NCBI RefSeq assembly: GCF_018614875.1
Contig: NZ_JAGGNW010000031.1
Location: 1 to 64,000, forward strand
Source: Variovorax paradoxus
GTDB lineage: Bacteria > Pseudomonadota > Gammaproteobacteria > Burkholderiales > Burkholderiaceae_C
Length of the DNA: 64,000 nt
Reading direction: 5' to 3'
The translations under genes were made by a program, and so were the position numbers. Numbering within the stretch: the stretch's first letter is position 1; every line of letters starts with the position of its first letter. This document shows, in pieces, positions 25,665 through 33,698 of this stretch. The notes beneath the pieces were generated by a model. It was not told where the DNA came from. It did not search any database and worked only from the letters and a program-made list of their open reading frames with translations.

Positions 25665-27707
25665 TCAGGTTGGCGCCACGTCTGGCGCGTGGTAGTGAAC
25701 AGGGCTGGTTTGCCGCAAGGCGGTTGTGGCCTGGCGCGGCGGGCCGTTCAGCTTGAACACGCTCACGGCCTGCACCAGGCTCGCCGCCTGCTCCTGCATC
25801 GACTGCGCCGCAGCGGCCGCTTCTTCCACCAGCGCCGCGTTCTGCTGCGTCACCTGGTCCATCTGCGCAATGGCCTGGTTCACCTGCTCGATGCCCGTGC
25901 TCTGTTCCTGGCTCGCGGCCGTGATCTCGCCGATGATGTCGGTCACGCGCTTGACGCTGCCCACGATCTCTTGCATCGTCCTGCCGGCTTCGCCCACGAG
26001 CGCGCTGCCCGCATCGACCTTGCCCACGGAGTCGTCGATCAGGCCCTTGATTTCCTTGGCCGCCGCGCCCGAGCGCTGCGCGAGGCTTCTTACCTCGGAG
26101 GCCACGACTGCGAAGCCTCGGCCCTGCTCGCCGGCACGCGCAGCTTCCACGGCCGCATTCAGCGCCAGGATGTTGGTCTGGAACGCAATGCCGTCGATCA
26201 CGCCGATGATGTCGACGATCTTTTTCGACGAGGCATTGATCGACGCCATGGTGTCCACCACCTGGCCCACGACGTTGCCGCCTTTCACCGCCACTTCGGA
26301 GGCCGAGAGCGCGAGCTGGTTCGCCTGGCGTGCGTTGTCGGCGTTCTGCTTGACGGTGCTCGTGAGCTGTTCCATCGAGGCCGCGGTCTCTTCGAGCGAG
26401 CTGGCCTGCTCCTCGGTGCGCGCAGACAGGTCCTGGTTGCCCGCGGCGATCTGGCCCGAGGCGGTGGCGATCGCGTCGGTGCCGTGGCGAACGCCGCCCA
26501 CCACCGTGGCCAGGCCATCGCGCATCGATTCGACGGCCCGCGTGATGACACCCATCTCGTCGCGGCGCTCGGATGACAGCGACCGGGACAGGTCGCCATG
26601 GCCGATGGCCTGCACCTGTTCGCTCAATACGCTCAGCGGCCGCACCATGCGCCGGATGAAGACGATCAGCGCCGCGCCCAGCACCAGCGCGGCCAGCGCG
26701 ATGAAGCCGCCGAGCAAGCCCATCTCGCGGTAGAGCTCGGCCATCGCCTCCGCAGCGGGAATTTCCGCCACCACCAGCCAGCCGGTCGCATCGCTCCTGC
26801 TCACGGACGCATAGCGCCGTCCTGGCTGCTCCGGCCGGAGCACTGCGGGCGCATCGTCGATCCAGGAGACATCCTCGCTCTTCAGGCGCGCGAGCCATTG
26901 CGCCGGCGCCTCGCCCGGCAAAACCTCGGACAGCTTCTTTCCGGCCGCGGTCGGATGGAACACGAGCATGGCCGCGGCGGGGTCCGCGGCCGGGTTGACG
27001 ATGTAGAGGCCGCCCGTGTCGAAGATCCGGCTCTGGCCCACCGCTTCGCCAAGCGAGGCCTGCTGCTGCGAGATGTCCAGGCCGATGTAGAGCACCGCGA
27101 CGACCTGGCCCGCGGCATCGCGCACCGGCTCGTAGACCGTCATGAAGGGACGTCCAAACAGCGTGACGCGGCCGACGAATTTCCTGCCCGCGCGCAGCAC
27201 CGGGTACGCGGCGCTCTTGCGGTCGAGCAGCGTGCCGATGGCGCGCTCGCCGTTCTCCTTCTTGACCGAGGTCGCGATGCGCCGGAAGTCTTCGCCCTGC
27301 ACCACGAACACAGTGGCGTTGGCGCCGGGAAAGTCCCGCGCAAAGGCATCCACCTCGCTCGTGCTCGCGCCATTGATCTGCGTGCCGTAGCTGCTCACGA
27401 TGCCCTGCGCGGCATCCTCGAGAACGAAGGTGGCCGCGAACTGGCGCCGGAAGACCCCGTACGCGTTCTCCGCGGTCAGCTGCATGGTGCGGTCGAAGAT
27501 GTCCAGCGACCGGGCGATCGCCTCGGCCTTGGCATTGGCGTATTGCGCAGCGCTGCGCTGCTGCTGCGCGGAGCCGATCGCATAGAAGGCCGCGAGGAGC
27601 AGCACCGTCACCAGAAGAATGGCAAGGGTGGCCCTGAGGGTCAGTGTGCGCGCCAACGGAACGAAGGGGCGCTGTGGCTGGGACGGGTCCGGGGCTGCTG
27701 CGTTCAT
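25665..27707 (-). CDS. Methyl-accepting chemotaxis protein 2 (Cache-type sensor)
   Basis: The longest receptor, 680 residues. After a first membrane helix at about 27-47 comes a large periplasmic region of roughly 280 residues that looks like a Cache sensor: RPFMTVYEPVRDAAGQVVAVLYIG is the typical last strand region, so small-molecule ligands such as organic or amino acids are plausible (inference). The second membrane helix is near 328-350, with HAMP and the signalling domain after it. The variant is GKVDAGSAL with GGNVVGQ. The C-terminus ends HAPDVAPT and lacks an xWxxF pentapeptide. Confidence 0.95.
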   Translation of the reverse strand: MNAAAPDPSQPQRPFVPLARTLTLRATLAILLVTVLLLAAFYAIGSAQQQRSAAQYANAKAEAIARSLDIFDRTMQLTAENAYGVFRRQFAATFVLEDAAQGIVSSYGTQINGASTSEVDAFARDFPGANATVFVVQGEDFRRIATSVKKENGERAIGTLLDRKSAAYPVLRAGRKFVGRVTLFGRPFMTVYEPVRDAAGQVVAVLYIGLDISQQQASLGEAVGQSRIFDTGGLYIVNPAADPAAAMLVFHPTAAGKKLSEVLPGEAPAQWLARLKSEDVSWIDDAPAVLRPEQPGRRYASVSRSDATGWLVVAEIPAAEAMAELYREMGLLGGFIALAALVLGAALIVFIRRMVRPLSVLSEQVQAIGHGDLSRSLSSERRDEMGVITRAVESMRDGLATVVGGVRHGTDAIATASGQIAAGNQDLSARTEEQASSLEETAASMEQLTSTVKQNADNARQANQLALSASEVAVKGGNVVGQVVDTMASINASSKKIVDIIGVIDGIAFQTNILALNAAVEAARAGEQGRGFAVVASEVRSLAQRSGAAAKEIKGLIDDSVGKVDAGSALVGEAGRTMQEIVGSVKRVTDIIGEITAASQEQSTGIEQVNQAIAQMDQVTQQNAALVEEAAAAAQSMQEQAASLVQAVSVFKLNGPPRQATTALRQTSPVHYHAPDVAPT

Positions 27708-27729
27708 CAGGGGGTCCTCCTGCCGTGGT

Positions 27730-29457
27730 TCAGAACTCGGTCCAGTCGCCTGCGGCGGTGCCGCGGGCCAGGGCCAGTGGAGGGGTGGAGGCAACGGCCT
27801 CCTTCTTCTTGCGCTGATTCGCCAGCGGCCGGGCCGGTGCTTCGGGCGCGCGCGGCGCTTGCGCATCGATGGCCTGCGCCCCGCCTTCGAGCCGGAACAC
27901 GCTCACGGCCTGCACCAGGCTCGCGGCCTGCTCCTGCATCGACTGCGCCGCGGCTGCCGCTTCTTCCACCAGCGCCGCGTTCTGCTGCGTCACCTGGTCC
28001 ATCTGCGCAATGGCCTGGTTCACCTGCTCGATGCCCGTGCTCTGCTCCTGGCTCGCTGCCGTGATCTCGCCGATGATGTCGGTCACGCGCCTGACGCTGC
28101 CCACGATCTCTTGCATCGTCCTGCCGGCTTCGCCCACGAGTGCGCTGCCCGCATCGACCTTGCCCACGGAGTCGTCGATCAGGCCCTTGATTTCCTTGGC
28201 GGCTGCGCCCGAGCGCTGCGCGAGGCTGCGCACTTCGGAGGCCACCACCGCGAAGCCGCGGCCCTGCTCGCCCGCACGCGCGGCTTCCACCGCCGCGTTC
28301 AGCGCCAGGATGTTGGTCTGGAACGCGATGCCGTCGATCACGCCGATGATGTCGACGATCTTCTTGGAGGAGGCATTGATCGACGCCATGGTGTCGACCA
28401 CCTGGTTCACCACACCCCCGCCCTTCACGGCCACTTCGGAGGCCGAGAGCGCGAGCTGATTCGCCTGGCGCGCGTTGTCGGCGTTCTGCTTGACGGTGGA
28501 GGTGAGCTGTTCCATCGAGGCCGCGGTCTCTTCGAGCGAACTGGCCTGCTCCTCGGTGCGCGACGAAAGATCCTGGTTGCCGGCGGCGATCTGGCCCGAG
28601 GCGGTGGCAATGGCGTCGCTGGACGACTTGATCCGGACCACGACCTCGGTCAGCTGGTCCTGCATGCGCTTGATCGAGAACAGCAGGCTGCCGGCACGGG
28701 CCGAGCGCGCCTGCACGCGTTCGGTCAGGTCGCCGCTTGCGATGCGGCCGACCACATCGGCGGCATAGCCGGGCTCGCCGCCCAGTTGCCGAGCCAGCAG
28801 CCCCGCGACCACCACGCCAAGCCCCACGCTGATGGCGATGCCGGCCAGCGCCATCAGCACCATCAGCAGCCGCGAGGTCTTGAATGTGCGCGCGGCTTCC
28901 TCCATGCTGTTCCTGGCCTCCTGGTCGCTGTAGGCCACCATGCCCTGCAGCACCTTCTCCAGCGCGCGGGACTCCTTCAGCAGCTGCTCGCTTTCCTGGG
29001 GCACGCTGCCTTCGAATTGCGAGCTGTCCAGCGACTGCCTGGCAATCAGGTCGACAAAGTCGGCCAGGTGCTTTCGCAGCGGCGGCATCAGGCGCTGGTA
29101 CTGCTCGCTGAGTTCGCGGCCCTCGGGTGTTTCTTCGAGCAGGGGCTTGACCTCGGTCACGTTCGCCTCGAGGGCCTTCACGGCATTCTTCAATTCCGTG
29201 AAGCCGACGTTGCGCTCGCCCTTGGTGCCGGCCGACAGCAGGCCCATCTGGGCGCGGCTCGCATCGAGCAGGTGGATGTTGGCCGCCTGCACGGCCTTGA
29301 TCGCGCGCAGGTTGTGGCTGTAGAGGTTTTCGGTCGAGGCGTTGATGCGCCCCATGTGAAAGATACCGAGCCCGCCGAGCGCGGCGCCCACCGCCGCGAC
29401 CACGAGAAAGCTGAGAACCAGCCTGACGGCGACACGAAGCTCCTGGAACCATTTCAT
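27730..29457 (-). CDS. Methyl-accepting chemotaxis protein 3 (four-helix-bundle sensor)
   Basis: Chemoreceptor of 575 residues starting MKWFQELRVAVRLVLSF at the ATG at 29457. The periplasmic region is helical (4HB_MCP type). The linker between HAMP and signalling domain differs from the other receptors (KSSSDAIATAS instead of HGTDAIATAS). The signalling domain is a mosaic: GGGVVNQ as in MCP 1 and 5, but GKVDAGSAL as in MCP 2 and 6. The last five residues, DWTEF, fit the CheR/CheB-tethering pattern. Only 22 bases separate it from MCP 4 upstream and from MCP 2 downstream. Confidence 0.95.
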   Translation of the reverse strand: MKWFQELRVAVRLVLSFLVVAAVGAALGGLGIFHMGRINASTENLYSHNLRAIKAVQAANIHLLDASRAQMGLLSAGTKGERNVGFTELKNAVKALEANVTEVKPLLEETPEGRELSEQYQRLMPPLRKHLADFVDLIARQSLDSSQFEGSVPQESEQLLKESRALEKVLQGMVAYSDQEARNSMEEAARTFKTSRLLMVLMALAGIAISVGLGVVVAGLLARQLGGEPGYAADVVGRIASGDLTERVQARSARAGSLLFSIKRMQDQLTEVVVRIKSSSDAIATASGQIAAGNQDLSSRTEEQASSLEETAASMEQLTSTVKQNADNARQANQLALSASEVAVKGGGVVNQVVDTMASINASSKKIVDIIGVIDGIAFQTNILALNAAVEAARAGEQGRGFAVVASEVRSLAQRSGAAAKEIKGLIDDSVGKVDAGSALVGEAGRTMQEIVGSVRRVTDIIGEITAASQEQSTGIEQVNQAIAQMDQVTQQNAALVEEAAAAAQSMQEQAASLVQAVSVFRLEGGAQAIDAQAPRAPEAPARPLANQRKKKEAVASTPPLALARGTAAGDWTEF

Positions 29458-29479
29458 CTTGCTTCTTCCTGAGGGTGCG

Positions 29480-31222
29480 TTAGAACTCGGTCCAGTCGCC
29501 CGGCGCGGCGGCATGGGCTGCGGCCAGCTTTGGAGCGGAACTGACGCCGGCCGCTCGGCGTGCCGCAGCCGGCCGAACGGGGGCCTTCAGCGCGGGCACC
29601 GCCCTGCGCGGCGGCAGCGCCGGCTGGACCCTCGCCTGCATCTGCACCAGCGCGCGGGGCGTCGCGCCATCGCTGTCCAGCTTGAACACGCTGACCGACT
29701 CGACCAGGCTGGCCGCCTGCTCCTGCATCGACTGCGCCGCAGCGGCCGCTTCTTCCACCAGCGCCGCGTTCTGCTGCGTGACCTGGTCCATCTGCGCGAT
29801 CGCCTGGTTCACCTGCTCGATGCCCGTGCTCTGCTCCTGGCTCGCCGCGGTGATCTCGCCCATGATGTCGGTCACGCGCTTGACGCTGTCGACGATCTCG
29901 TCCATCGTGCGGCCCGCCTCGGCCACCTGGCGGCTGCCGGCCTCGACCTTGTCCACCGAGTCGTCGATCAGGCCCTTGATTTCCTTGGCGGCTGCGCCCG
30001 AGCGCTGCGCGAGGCTGCGCACTTCGGAGGCCACCACCGCGAAGCCTCTGCCCTGCTCGCCGGCTCTTGCCGCTTCGACAGCGGCATTGAGTGCCAGGAT
30101 GTTGGTCTGGAACGCGATGCCGTCGATCACGCCGATGATGTCGACGATCTTCTTGGACGAGCTGTTGATCGAGCCCATGGTGTCCACCACCTGGCTGACC
30201 ACGCCGCCGCCGCGCACCGCGACTTCCGACGCCGAGACCGCCAGCTGGTTGGCCTGGCGCGCGTTGTCGGCGTTCTGCTTGACGGTGCCGGTGAGCTGTT
30301 CCATCGAGGCCGCGGTCTCTTCGAGCGAACTCGCCTGTTCCTCGGTGCGCGCGGACAAGTCCTGGTTGCCCGCGGCGATCTGGCCCGAGGCAGTGGCAAT
30401 GGCATCGGTGCCGTGGCGAACTTCGCCCACCACCTTGGCCAGGCTGTGGTTCATGCCCTTGAGCGCGTGCATGAGCTGACCGGTCTCGTCCTTCGTCGTC
30501 ACTTCGATGCGGCTGGTCAGGTCGCCCGCGGCAACCGCTTCCGCCACTTCGACCGCGCGGCGCAGCGGATGCGTGATGCTGCGCACCAGCAGCCAGGCGA
30601 GCACCATGCCCAGGACCAGCGACAGCGCGCCGCAGGCGATCAGCATCAGGCTGGTGTCGGCGCGCATCTCCTTGCTGTGCTCCGCCGCGGCATCGAGCTG
30701 CACGCGTTCGGCATCCACCATCTGCTGGACACCCGCGAGATAGCTGCGCGACGTGGGTTCGAAGCGCTCGTTGAAGATCTTCTCGGCGCCTTCCATGTCA
30801 CCCGCCAGCTTGGCCTTGCTGACCTCCTCGCGCGCCGCGAGGTAGGCCTTGCGCAGCTCGCCGACCTTGTCGAACACCTGCTTCTTCTCGGGCGTGTCCA
30901 TCTGTTCCTCGATGAACTTCTGCAGCTCGTTGGTGTCCTTGATCGACGTGGCCGTGGCCGGCGCAAAGTAGGCGATCAGGCTCGAATCGCTGCTCTTGGC
31001 GATGGCCGCGGCGCGCTGGATGCCCGCGGTGGTGTGGCGCAGCCAGTCGGCGCCCGCGCGTTCGGTCTTGATGTTCTTCTCGACCATCGCATTGATTTCC
31101 TCGCCGAGCTGCCGCAGCTTCAGCACGGCCAGCACACTGCTCGTGAGAGACAGCGCGAGGATGACGCCGATGACGACGGCCAGCCGCTTGCCGATGGAAA
31201 TATTGCTCAGAAACATGCTCAT
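29480..31222 (-). CDS. Methyl-accepting chemotaxis protein 4 (four-helix-bundle sensor)
   Basis: Chemoreceptor of 580 residues. Membrane helices lie at about 12-33 and 188-212, with a helical periplasmic domain between. The signalling domain differs slightly from the rest (RGGGVVSQ, TMGSINSSSKK, TGTVKQNAD) and has the DKVEAGSRQ variant. A Pro/Ala/Arg-rich linker leads to a C-terminal DWTEF pentapeptide. The ATG at 31222 has a GGAG site, but a strong terminator hairpin ends only about 17 bases upstream. Confidence 0.95.
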   Translation of the reverse strand: MSMFLSNISIGKRLAVVIGVILALSLTSSVLAVLKLRQLGEEINAMVEKNIKTERAGADWLRHTTAGIQRAAAIAKSSDSSLIAYFAPATATSIKDTNELQKFIEEQMDTPEKKQVFDKVGELRKAYLAAREEVSKAKLAGDMEGAEKIFNERFEPTSRSYLAGVQQMVDAERVQLDAAAEHSKEMRADTSLMLIACGALSLVLGMVLAWLLVRSITHPLRRAVEVAEAVAAGDLTSRIEVTTKDETGQLMHALKGMNHSLAKVVGEVRHGTDAIATASGQIAAGNQDLSARTEEQASSLEETAASMEQLTGTVKQNADNARQANQLAVSASEVAVRGGGVVSQVVDTMGSINSSSKKIVDIIGVIDGIAFQTNILALNAAVEAARAGEQGRGFAVVASEVRSLAQRSGAAAKEIKGLIDDSVDKVEAGSRQVAEAGRTMDEIVDSVKRVTDIMGEITAASQEQSTGIEQVNQAIAQMDQVTQQNAALVEEAAAAAQSMQEQAASLVESVSVFKLDSDGATPRALVQMQARVQPALPPRRAVPALKAPVRPAAARRAAGVSSAPKLAAAHAAAPGDWTEF

Positions 31223-31235
31223 GACTCCAGAAGAT

Positions 31236-31270
31236 CAGGAAAAGGCGGGAGCGCAGTTCGCGCTCCCGCC
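31236..31270 (-). terminator. Intrinsic terminator between cheW (copy 1) and MCP 4
   Basis: On the minus strand GGCGGGAGCGC and GCGCTCCCGCC form a perfect 11-bp stem with a 5-base loop (31244-31270), followed by TTTTCC. It lies about 77 bases past the cheW stop and about 17 bases before the MCP 4 ATG, leaving no room for a promoter between terminator and gene. Confidence 0.85.
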
Positions 31271-31347
31271 GCAAGAAAACCAGTAATTCGCAAGGTCCGG
31301 TACAAGCTGGCAGCCGATGCGGCCGCGCGTACGGACACCGTCAGGAC

Positions 31348-31863
31348 TCAGGCGGCAAGTTTCTCGACGAGGCCCATCTCGTCGCTGGACATCAGCCGGT
31401 CGATGTCCACCAGGATCAGCATCCGCTCGTCCAGCGTGCCCAGCCCGATCAGGTAGTCGGTGTCCAGCACCGCGCCCATCTCGGGCGCCGGCTTGATCTG
31501 CTCCGCGCTCAGCGTGATCACGTCCGACACGCTGTCCACCACCATGCCCACCACGCGTCCGCCGATGTTCAGCACGATCACCACCGTGAACTGGTCGTAG
31601 CTGGGCGTGCCCAGCTGGAACTTGATGCGCATGTCGATGATCGGCACGATGATCCCGCGCAGGTTCACCACGCCCTTGATGTATTCGGGCGCATTGGCGA
31701 TGCGCGTCACCGCGTCGTAGCCGCGCAGCTCCTGCACCTTCTGAATGTCGATGCCGTACTCCTCCTGGCCGAGCGTGAAGGAAAGGAATTCCAGCGGCCG
31801 GGCCGGCCGGGACGGGACAGCGCTGTGGCCGTCTGCTGATGGTTTGGATGGGATTGCGCTCAT
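31348..31863 (-). CDS. cheW: Chemotaxis coupling protein CheW (copy 1)
   Basis: Adaptor that links chemoreceptors to CheA. The 171-residue protein is a single CheW domain (about 25-160) with GIDIQKVQELRGY and NLRGIIVPIIDMR. Its core is almost the same as that of the second cheW at 35433-35936, both in protein (one visible difference, GAV/GSV) and in DNA. N-termini differ (SAIPSKPSADG here), as do the last few residues. It lies 21 bases after MCP 5. Confidence 0.95.
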   Translation of the reverse strand: MSAIPSKPSADGHSAVPSRPARPLEFLSFTLGQEEYGIDIQKVQELRGYDAVTRIANAPEYIKGVVNLRGIIVPIIDMRIKFQLGTPSYDQFTVVIVLNIGGRVVGMVVDSVSDVITLSAEQIKPAPEMGAVLDTDYLIGLGTLDERMLILVDIDRLMSSDEMGLVEKLAA

Positions 31864-31884
31864 CGGGAAGATCTGTTGCTGTGG

Positions 31885-33615
31885 TTAAAACTCGGGCCAC
31901 TCGCCACCGGCCGCGCCGGCCATGGCCAGCTGCGGGGAGGCGGGTGCTTGTTTCTTCTTGTCCTGCGACGGGCGCCGGGACATCGGGATGGCCCCGGCCT
32001 TCGGCGCGACGGAAGCGGCCCGAGCATTCGCCGGCGCGGCAGGGTTGCCGCCTTCGATCGTGAACACGCTCACGGCCTGCACCAGGCTCGCCGCCTGCTC
32101 CTGCATCGACTGCGCCGCAGCGGCCGCTTCTTCCACCAGTGCCGCGTTCTGCTGCGTCACCTGGTCCATCTGCGCAATCGCCTGGTTCACCTGCTCGATG
32201 CCCGTGCTCTGCTCCTGGCTCGCCGCCGTGATCTCGCCCATGATGTCGGTCACGCGCTTCACGCTGTCGACGATCTCGTCCATGGTGCGGCCCGCCTCGG
32301 CCACCTGGCGGCTGCCGGCCTCGACCTTGTCCACGGAGTCGTCGATCAGGCCCTTGATTTCCTTGGCGGCTGCGCCCGAGCGCTGCGCGAGGCTGCGCAC
32401 TTCGGAGGCCACCACCGCGAAGCCCCGGCCCTGCTCGCCGGCTCTTGCCGCTTCGACGGCCGCATTCAGCGCCAGGATGTTGGTCTGGAACGCAATGCCG
32501 TCGATCACGCCGATGATGTCGACGATCTTTTTCGACGAGGCGTTGATCGAGGCCATGGTGCCGACCACCTGGTTCACCACGCCCCCACCCTTCACTGCCA
32601 CTTCGGAGGCCGAGAGCGCCAGCTGGTTGGCCTGGCACGCGTTATCGGCGTTCTGCTTGACGGTGCTCGTGAGTTCTTCCATCGAGGCCGCGGTCTCTTC
32701 GAGCGAACTCGCCTGTTCTTCAGTCCGCGCGGACAGGTCCTGGTTGCCCGCGGCGATCTGGCCCGAGGCAGTGGCAATGGCATCGGTGCCGTGGCGAACT
32801 TCGCCCACCACCTTGGCCAGGCTGTCGCGCATGCCCTGGATCGCATGAAGCAGGCTCGCCTGGTCGCCGCTCCTCAGGTCGATGCGAACCGCGAGGTCGC
32901 CCTCGGCGATGCGGCGCGCGATATGGGCCGCAGCCGCGGGTTCGCCGCCGAGCTGCTTCAGCAGGCCGCGCGAGATCGTCCAGCCGATGGCGAACAGCGC
33001 CGCGGCCAGCGCCAGCGCACCGGCCGACAGGACGATGGCCCGGTCGATGATGGTGGCCTGCACCGTGTCCACGTAGACGCCCGAGCCGACGATCCAGCCC
33101 CAGGGCTCGAAGCCCTTCACGTACGAGACCTTGGGCACCGGCTTGTCGCTGCCTGGCTTGGCCCAGAGATAGGAAACGTAGCCCGCGCCCTTGGCCTTGA
33201 CGATGTCGACGAAGGCCACGAACAGCGGCTTGCCGGTGGCGTCCTTGTTGGACGAGAGGTCCTTGCCGTCGAGCGCAGGGCTGATCGGATGCATCACCAT
33301 GCGCGGCTGCATGTCGTTGATCCAGAAATACTCGCTGCCGCTGTAGCGCAGCCCGCGGATCGACTGCATCGCCTGTTCCTTGGCCTGCGGCTCGCTCAGC
33401 GTGCCCTTGGCCTGGAGCGCGTGGTAGTGCACCAGCAGGCCATGCGCGCTTTCCACCACCTGGCGCACGCTGGCTTGCCGCTCCTCGAGGATGAGCCTGC
33501 GCTCCGAAAACAGGAAGAGGGCCGTCAAGACCACCACGCCAAGAATGGCGCTGGCCGTGAGCAGCCCGAGCTTCTGGCCGATGCGCAGGGCGCGGGAATC
33601 CGGACGGTTGAACAT
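31885..33615 (-). CDS. Methyl-accepting chemotaxis protein 5 (single-Cache sensor)
   Basis: Chemoreceptor of 576 residues. The periplasmic region (about 40-190) is a single Cache domain: YFWINDMQPRMVMHP, a variable loop, then GFEPWGWIVGSGVYVD, the sCache_2 signature. Such domains bind small carboxylic acids in characterised receptors; the ligand here is unknown. HAMP and the signalling domain follow, with the DKVEAGSRQ variant. The tail ends EWPEF, which still fits the xWxxF pentapeptide. A sigma-28-like promoter precedes it at 33662-33688. Confidence 0.95.
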   Translation of the reverse strand: MFNRPDSRALRIGQKLGLLTASAILGVVVLTALFLFSERRLILEERQASVRQVVESAHGLLVHYHALQAKGTLSEPQAKEQAMQSIRGLRYSGSEYFWINDMQPRMVMHPISPALDGKDLSSNKDATGKPLFVAFVDIVKAKGAGYVSYLWAKPGSDKPVPKVSYVKGFEPWGWIVGSGVYVDTVQATIIDRAIVLSAGALALAAALFAIGWTISRGLLKQLGGEPAAAAHIARRIAEGDLAVRIDLRSGDQASLLHAIQGMRDSLAKVVGEVRHGTDAIATASGQIAAGNQDLSARTEEQASSLEETAASMEELTSTVKQNADNACQANQLALSASEVAVKGGGVVNQVVGTMASINASSKKIVDIIGVIDGIAFQTNILALNAAVEAARAGEQGRGFAVVASEVRSLAQRSGAAAKEIKGLIDDSVDKVEAGSRQVAEAGRTMDEIVDSVKRVTDIMGEITAASQEQSTGIEQVNQAIAQMDQVTQQNAALVEEAAAAAQSMQEQAASLVQAVSVFTIEGGNPAAPANARAASVAPKAGAIPMSRRPSQDKKKQAPASPQLAMAGAAGGEWPEF

Positions 33616-33661
33616 GGTCTCTTCCTTGGGTGGATGTCGTTGTGCGGTGCTGTCGATGGGT

Positions 33662-33688
33662 TTATCGGCATCTGCGCGCAAGACTTGA
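33662..33688 (-). promoter_or_regulatory. Sigma-28 (FliA) promoter upstream of MCP 5
   Basis: On the minus strand TCAA (33685-33688), 15 bases, then GCCGATAA (33662-33669). The -10 element and spacing are perfect and the -35 matches 3 of 4 positions. It lies in the 83-base gap between MCP 6 and MCP 5 and would drive MCP 5 and cheW copy 1. Confidence 0.7.
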
Positions 33689-33698
33689 GACCCTCAGC

